Below are positions 34,760 through 37,399 of a DNA stretch of 37,399 bases, one piece after another (positions within the stretch are counted from its first letter, which is position 1; every line of letters begins with the position of its first letter). The stretch is from UBA5266 sp964610025 (GTDB lineage Bacteria; Bacteroidota; Bacteroidia; Bacteroidales; WCHB1-69), in contig CAZSTX010000018.1 of NCBI GenBank assembly GCA_964610025.1, forward strand, positions 1 through 37,399. Direction: 5' to 3'. The notes under the pieces were generated by a model that was given only the letters and a program-made list of their open reading frames with translations, was not told where the DNA came from and ran no database searches. Both the position numbers and the translations under genes were made by a program.

Positions 34760-34797
34760 ACAAAGGATTTATAACTAATTGAAAATAAATCCTTTGT
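34760..34797 (-). terminator. Bidirectional terminator between LRR gene and mrp
   Basis: A 13-bp perfect stem pairs 34760-34772 with 34785-34797 around a 12-base loop. The T-run on the minus strand makes it a good terminator for the leftward mrp transcript; on the plus strand the stem is present but the T-run is poor. Confidence 0.8.
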
Positions 34798-34818
34798 CTT
34801 GGTATTTTAAAAAAATGC

Positions 34819-35610
34819 TTATAAGTTTTCTATCAATTTATCTGTCATTTGAAGAAAATTTGATACAAGAATTTGGTCTTCTTGATTAAATATGCTTTTC
34901 CCTTTTTCAGCAGCTTCACCTACATCAGCCACTAATGGAATTTGACAAAGTAGAGGTGTGTTGTATTCTTTTGCTAATTTTTCACCGCCATCTTTACCGA
35001 AAATAAAATATTTTTCATCAGGGTGATTTTTAGGAGTAAACCACGACATATTTTCAACTATTCCAAGTAATGGGATCGCAATTCCAGCTTTTAAAAACAT
35101 ATCGATAGCACGGCGAGCATCTATAAGCGATACTTCTTGCGGAGTTGTTACAACGATAGCTCCTGTTAATGATAATTTTTGTAATACTGTTAATTGTATA
35201 TCGCCTGTTCCGGGAGGAAAATCAATAATCATATAATCTGGATTATCCCAAGTTGTATTTTCAAACAATTGCAGTATTGCGTTAGCTGCTAAAGGTCCTC
35301 TCCAAACAACACTTTGCCCTTTTTCCATAAAAAATCCTAATGACATTACTTGTACACCATATTTTTCTAAGGGTGTCATTTTTTCTTTTTCGTCTATTAC
35401 TTCTACTTTTGGAGTTAATCCTTCTAATCCCATCATTTTTGGGACAGAAGGGCCATAAATATCAGCATCTACCAATGCTACTTTAAATCCTTGACGTGCT
35501 AAAGAAATAGCTAAATTAACTGATACTGTAGATTTTCCAACACCACCTTTGCCTGAGGCAATAGCAATAATGTATTTTGCTGGTAATTTTATTTTATCTA
35601 TATCAAACAT
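34819..35610 (-). CDS. Mrp/ApbC-family iron-sulfur cluster carrier ATPase
   Basis: A MinD-like P-loop ATPase of 263 residues of the Mrp/NBP35 group, which carry Fe-S clusters to target proteins. The deviant Walker A is GKGGVGKST at 20-28 (Lys21, Lys26), followed by VDADIYGPSVPKMMGL, VWRGP and DYMIIDFPPGTGD. Compared with typical Mrp proteins, the N-terminal DUF59/MIP18-like domain is absent and the usual CxxC near ENMSWF is replaced by FTPKNHPDEKYF. As I recall, this is the normal form in Bacteroidota, so the cluster-binding mode may differ. The ATG lies five bases after the stop of the PLP-enzyme gene, so the two are likely cotranscribed. Confidence 0.92.
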   Translation of the reverse strand: MFDIDKIKLPAKYIIAIASGKGGVGKSTVSVNLAISLARQGFKVALVDADIYGPSVPKMMGLEGLTPKVEVIDEKEKMTPLEKYGVQVMSLGFFMEKGQSVVWRGPLAANAILQLFENTTWDNPDYMIIDFPPGTGDIQLTVLQKLSLTGAIVVTTPQEVSLIDARRAIDMFLKAGIAIPLLGIVENMSWFTPKNHPDEKYFIFGKDGGEKLAKEYNTPLLCQIPLVADVGEAAEKGKSIFNQEDQILVSNFLQMTDKLIENL

Positions 35611-35615
35611 TTCTT

Positions 35616-36797
35616 TTAAATTTTATTTAATCCGTTTTTTAAATCTTCAATAATATCGTTTACGTCTTCTATTCCTACCGAAAATCGTACCAAATCATCG
35701 GTAATGCCTGCGGCTAATTTATTTTCTTTGCTAACAGCAGCATGTGTCATAGAAGCTGGGTGTTGAATTAAGGTTTCGACACCACCTAAAGAGACAGCTA
35801 ATAATGCTAAATGCACATTGTTCATCAGTTTTTCGCCTGCTTCATAGCCACCTTTTAATCCAAAACTCATCACAGCTCCGAATCCTTTCATTTGTTTTTT
35901 TGCTAACTCATGTTGAGGATGTGTTTTTAGGCCAGGATATTTTATCCATGCAATTTTTGGATGATTAGCTAAAAATTCAGCTACTTGCATTGCATTTTCT
36001 TGTGAACGTTCCATTCGTATGGCAAGTGTTTTTACTCCTCTTAATGCCATAAATGCTTGTGTTGGGTCCATATTACAACCTAAATAAGCCATACAATGGC
36101 GTATTTGTTTATATATTTTTTCTTCTTTTGTTACTATAACGCCGCCTACTATATCGGCATGACCATTAATAAATTTAGTAATAGAATGTAGTACTACATC
36201 AGCTCCTAAGTCTAAAGGTTTTTGTAAATAAGGCGAACTGAAAGTATTGTCTATTACTAATATTAATCCATGTTCTTTTGCAATATTAGCACATGCTGCT
36301 ATATCGGTAAGATCCATAGTTGGATTGGCAGGAGTTTCTATATATAAAACTTTGGTATTAGGTAAAATAGCTTTTAATATATTTTCTGTATTAGTGGTAT
36401 TAACAAAACTTGCATTGACATTAAAACGTGAGAAGTCTTGTTCAAGAATGCCTCTTGCTGGTCCATAAACGGCGTCAGAGCTAATAATATGGGTTCCTGC
36501 CCCTAATAATGCCATGTATACGCTGCTTACAGCACCCATTCCGGAACTTGTGGCAATTCCATCATAGCCATTTTCTAATTCGGCTATATTTTTTTCAAAA
36601 GCCCGTATGGTGGGATTTCCAATACGTGTATAGATGTATCCATCGCTTTTTCCTGAAAAACAATCAGCTCCATGTTGAGCATTTTTAAATTTAAAAGTAG
36701 AGGTTTGATAAATTGGAACTGTAGCACTTCCAAATTCATTTTCAAAAGCCCCTGCATGAATTAGTTTGGTATTAAATCCTTTATCTAATGTATTCAT
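35616..36797 (-). CDS. Cys/Met-metabolism PLP-dependent enzyme (cystathionine/methionine gamma-lyase group)
   Basis: A 393-residue fold-type I PLP enzyme of the Cys_Met_Meta_PP family (trans-sulfuration). The pyridoxal lysine is Lys208 in HSITKFINGHADIVGG. SSGMGA (about 83-88), YIETPANPTMDLTD and VSLGGVETLIQHPASMTH at the C-terminus complete the family pattern. It could be a cystathionine gamma-synthase, cystathionine gamma-lyase or methionine gamma-lyase. The residue after the active-site Tyr-Gly (DAVYGPARG) is Pro, whereas classical methionine gamma-lyases have Cys there (YGC), so I would not assign methionine lyase on sequence alone. It is cotranscribed with mrp. Confidence 0.9.
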   Translation of the reverse strand: MNTLDKGFNTKLIHAGAFENEFGSATVPIYQTSTFKFKNAQHGADCFSGKSDGYIYTRIGNPTIRAFEKNIAELENGYDGIATSSGMGAVSSVYMALLGAGTHIISSDAVYGPARGILEQDFSRFNVNASFVNTTNTENILKAILPNTKVLYIETPANPTMDLTDIAACANIAKEHGLILVIDNTFSSPYLQKPLDLGADVVLHSITKFINGHADIVGGVIVTKEEKIYKQIRHCMAYLGCNMDPTQAFMALRGVKTLAIRMERSQENAMQVAEFLANHPKIAWIKYPGLKTHPQHELAKKQMKGFGAVMSFGLKGGYEAGEKLMNNVHLALLAVSLGGVETLIQHPASMTHAAVSKENKLAAGITDDLVRFSVGIEDVNDIIEDLKNGLNKI

Positions 36798-36880
36798 TAT
36801 TTTTATTTATTATAGTTAAAATTTATTGCATTAAAAATGTTATAATTTGAAATAATTTATTTTACTTAATTTAAGGTTTA

Positions 36881-36888
36881 CAAAAGTA
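36881..36888 (-). promoter_or_regulatory. Bacteroidota -7 element for the PLP enzyme-mrp pair
   Basis: Minus-strand TACTTTTG, an exact TAnnTTTG match, 84-91 bases before the ATG at 36797. TTG-containing sequence lies about 22 bases upstream (36911-36916), a possible -33 box. Confidence 0.45.
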
Positions 36889-37001
36889 CATAAAAATTTA
36901 TAGTGAGGTGCAACAATATCTTGACAAAAAACAGATGTTTTATATTTTTTTTAATTTTTTAAGTTGAATTTTTTGCACCAGCAAACCACAGAACTGCGTA
37001 C

Positions 37002-37032
37002 GTATTGCATATAACGGGTTGGGTATTGCATA
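37002..37032 (+). repeat. Short direct repeat GTATTGCATA
   Basis: GTATTGCATA occurs at 37002-37011 and again at 37023-37032, 21 bases apart. It lies between the core region and the truncated ATPase gene, in a stretch with clearly higher G+C (about 40% over 36961-37020) than the rest. The stretch 36889-37052 otherwise has no gene. Confidence 0.4.
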
Positions 37033-37052
37033 AATGCTGGGAAATATGGATG

Positions 37053-37196
37053 TTAGTATGGGCGTGAAACTTTTAAGTTCTTGTTTGCAGATGGAAAATT
37101 TTGCGTGTCTAATTCTATTTTATTCTGTGGTTGCTCCGTTTCCTTACCAAAAAAATATTTGAAGTTACGCAGCCTTATGGATTTAATTTTCTGCAT
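37053..37196 (-). pseudogene. Truncated N-terminus of a RecF/SMC-like AAA ATPase
   Basis: The frame from the ATG at 37196 begins MQKIKSIRLRNFKYFFG, the typical first strand of RecF/SMC-type AAA ATPases (IKSIRIxNFKxF). In such proteins this is followed within about 40 residues by a Walker A. Here the frame changes character after IELDTQN and stops at residue 47 without any P-loop. The gene has therefore lost everything beyond its first strand, or its 3' part was replaced by unrelated DNA. It starts three bases beyond the stop of the gene at the right edge, so the two were probably one operon. Proteins of this kind are frequent in restriction and other defence loci. The family match rests on about 30 residues. 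Confidence 0.55.
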
Positions 37197-37198
37197 AC

Positions 37199-37399
37199 CT
37201 ACACACTTAAAATGGGTAATAACAATTCTTTCAGCTCAATCTTCATTAATTTGATTTGATTGCGAAGTGGATTATCTTTTTCACGCAAGGTTTGATATGC
37301 CTCTTCGATGGCTTTTATCTGTTCCTCTTCCGATAAACCCTCAATAGGCTTAAATATATCTTGGGCATATTTTTCTATTTCAATACCTTTTTCTGCAAA
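37199..37399 (-). CDS. C-terminus of an accessory protein (partial at window edge)
   Basis: The frame is open from the window edge to a stop at 37199-37201 and gives 66 residues. They are highly charged and helical (GLSEEEQIKAIEEAY, LREKDNPLRNQIKLMKIEL) and end in ELLLPILSV. I do not recognise the family. It may be the last part of a restriction or modification subunit, given the ATPase start directly downstream, but this is only context. The remaining gene lies outside the window. Confidence 0.6.
   Translation of the reverse strand, partial: FAEKGIEIEKYAQDIFKPIEGLSEEEQIKAIEEAYQTLREKDNPLRNQIKLMKIELKELLLPILSV

Overview
The window is an AT-rich chromosomal segment (roughly 30% G+C judged by eye) from a member of the phylum Bacteroidota. 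Three things support this. Two large secreted proteins end in type IX secretion sorting domains (type A at 11187-13337, type B at 26675-31582). Many genes are preceded by the Bacteroidota -7 promoter element TAnnTTTG rather than an E. coli-type -10 box with Shine-Dalgarno sequences. Several proteins also have Bacteroidota-style forms: YbeY with Asp in place of the third zinc-ligand His, Mrp without its CxxC, and a tandem adenylate kinase. I cannot name a genus. No tRNA, rRNA, CRISPR array, complete IS or prophage was seen.

Layout. Positions 126-2983 (minus) carry an HATPase/RsbW-like protein, ybeY and mnmG; mnmG is bracketed by two near-copies of the ParB-binding parS palindrome. At 3108-4646 (plus) lies the YifB-type ATPase, convergent with a minus-strand MsbA-like ABC exporter and a probable lipoprotein (4648-7416). 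From 13337 down to 7588 (minus) run a T9SS cargo protein, a double-domain adenylate kinase, pyrK, lemA and htpX. Then come dnaK, enolase, a two-domain universal stress protein, thyA and a ComF-type phosphoribosyltransferase (13516-19522, minus). A plus-strand pair, a membrane-anchored coiled-coil protein and thioredoxin, fills 19643-20901. An HTH-containing N6-adenine DNA methyltransferase (20988-22616) and clpB (22882-25476) are on minus. A plus-strand run holds a DUF58 protein, a 1635-residue T9SS cargo protein and mutY (25675-32649). A MurL-like PP-loop protein (minus), a leucine-rich-repeat secreted protein (plus), an Mrp ATPase and a Cys/Met-metabolism PLP enzyme (both minus) follow. The last ~350 bases are richer in G+C and hold a truncated RecF/SMC-like ATPase start and the C-terminus of another gene, probably the edge of an accessory or defence region.

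How the genes work together. Most of the window is housekeeping: tRNA modification and rRNA maturation (mnmG, ybeY), nucleotide metabolism (adk, pyrK, thyA), glycolysis (eno), protein quality control (dnaK, clpB, htpX), DNA repair (mutY) and envelope or secretion functions. dnaK and clpB, although 10 kb apart, share an upstream CTGCC-N5-GTCA motif that may be a heat-shock element. The accessory content is the methyltransferase, which overlaps a 21-codon remnant that may be a lost restriction gene, and the right-hand end. The most informative metabolic clue is the MurL-like protein, which would imply that peptidoglycan D-glutamate is made by epimerising the UDP-MurNAc-dipeptide rather than by glutamate racemase.
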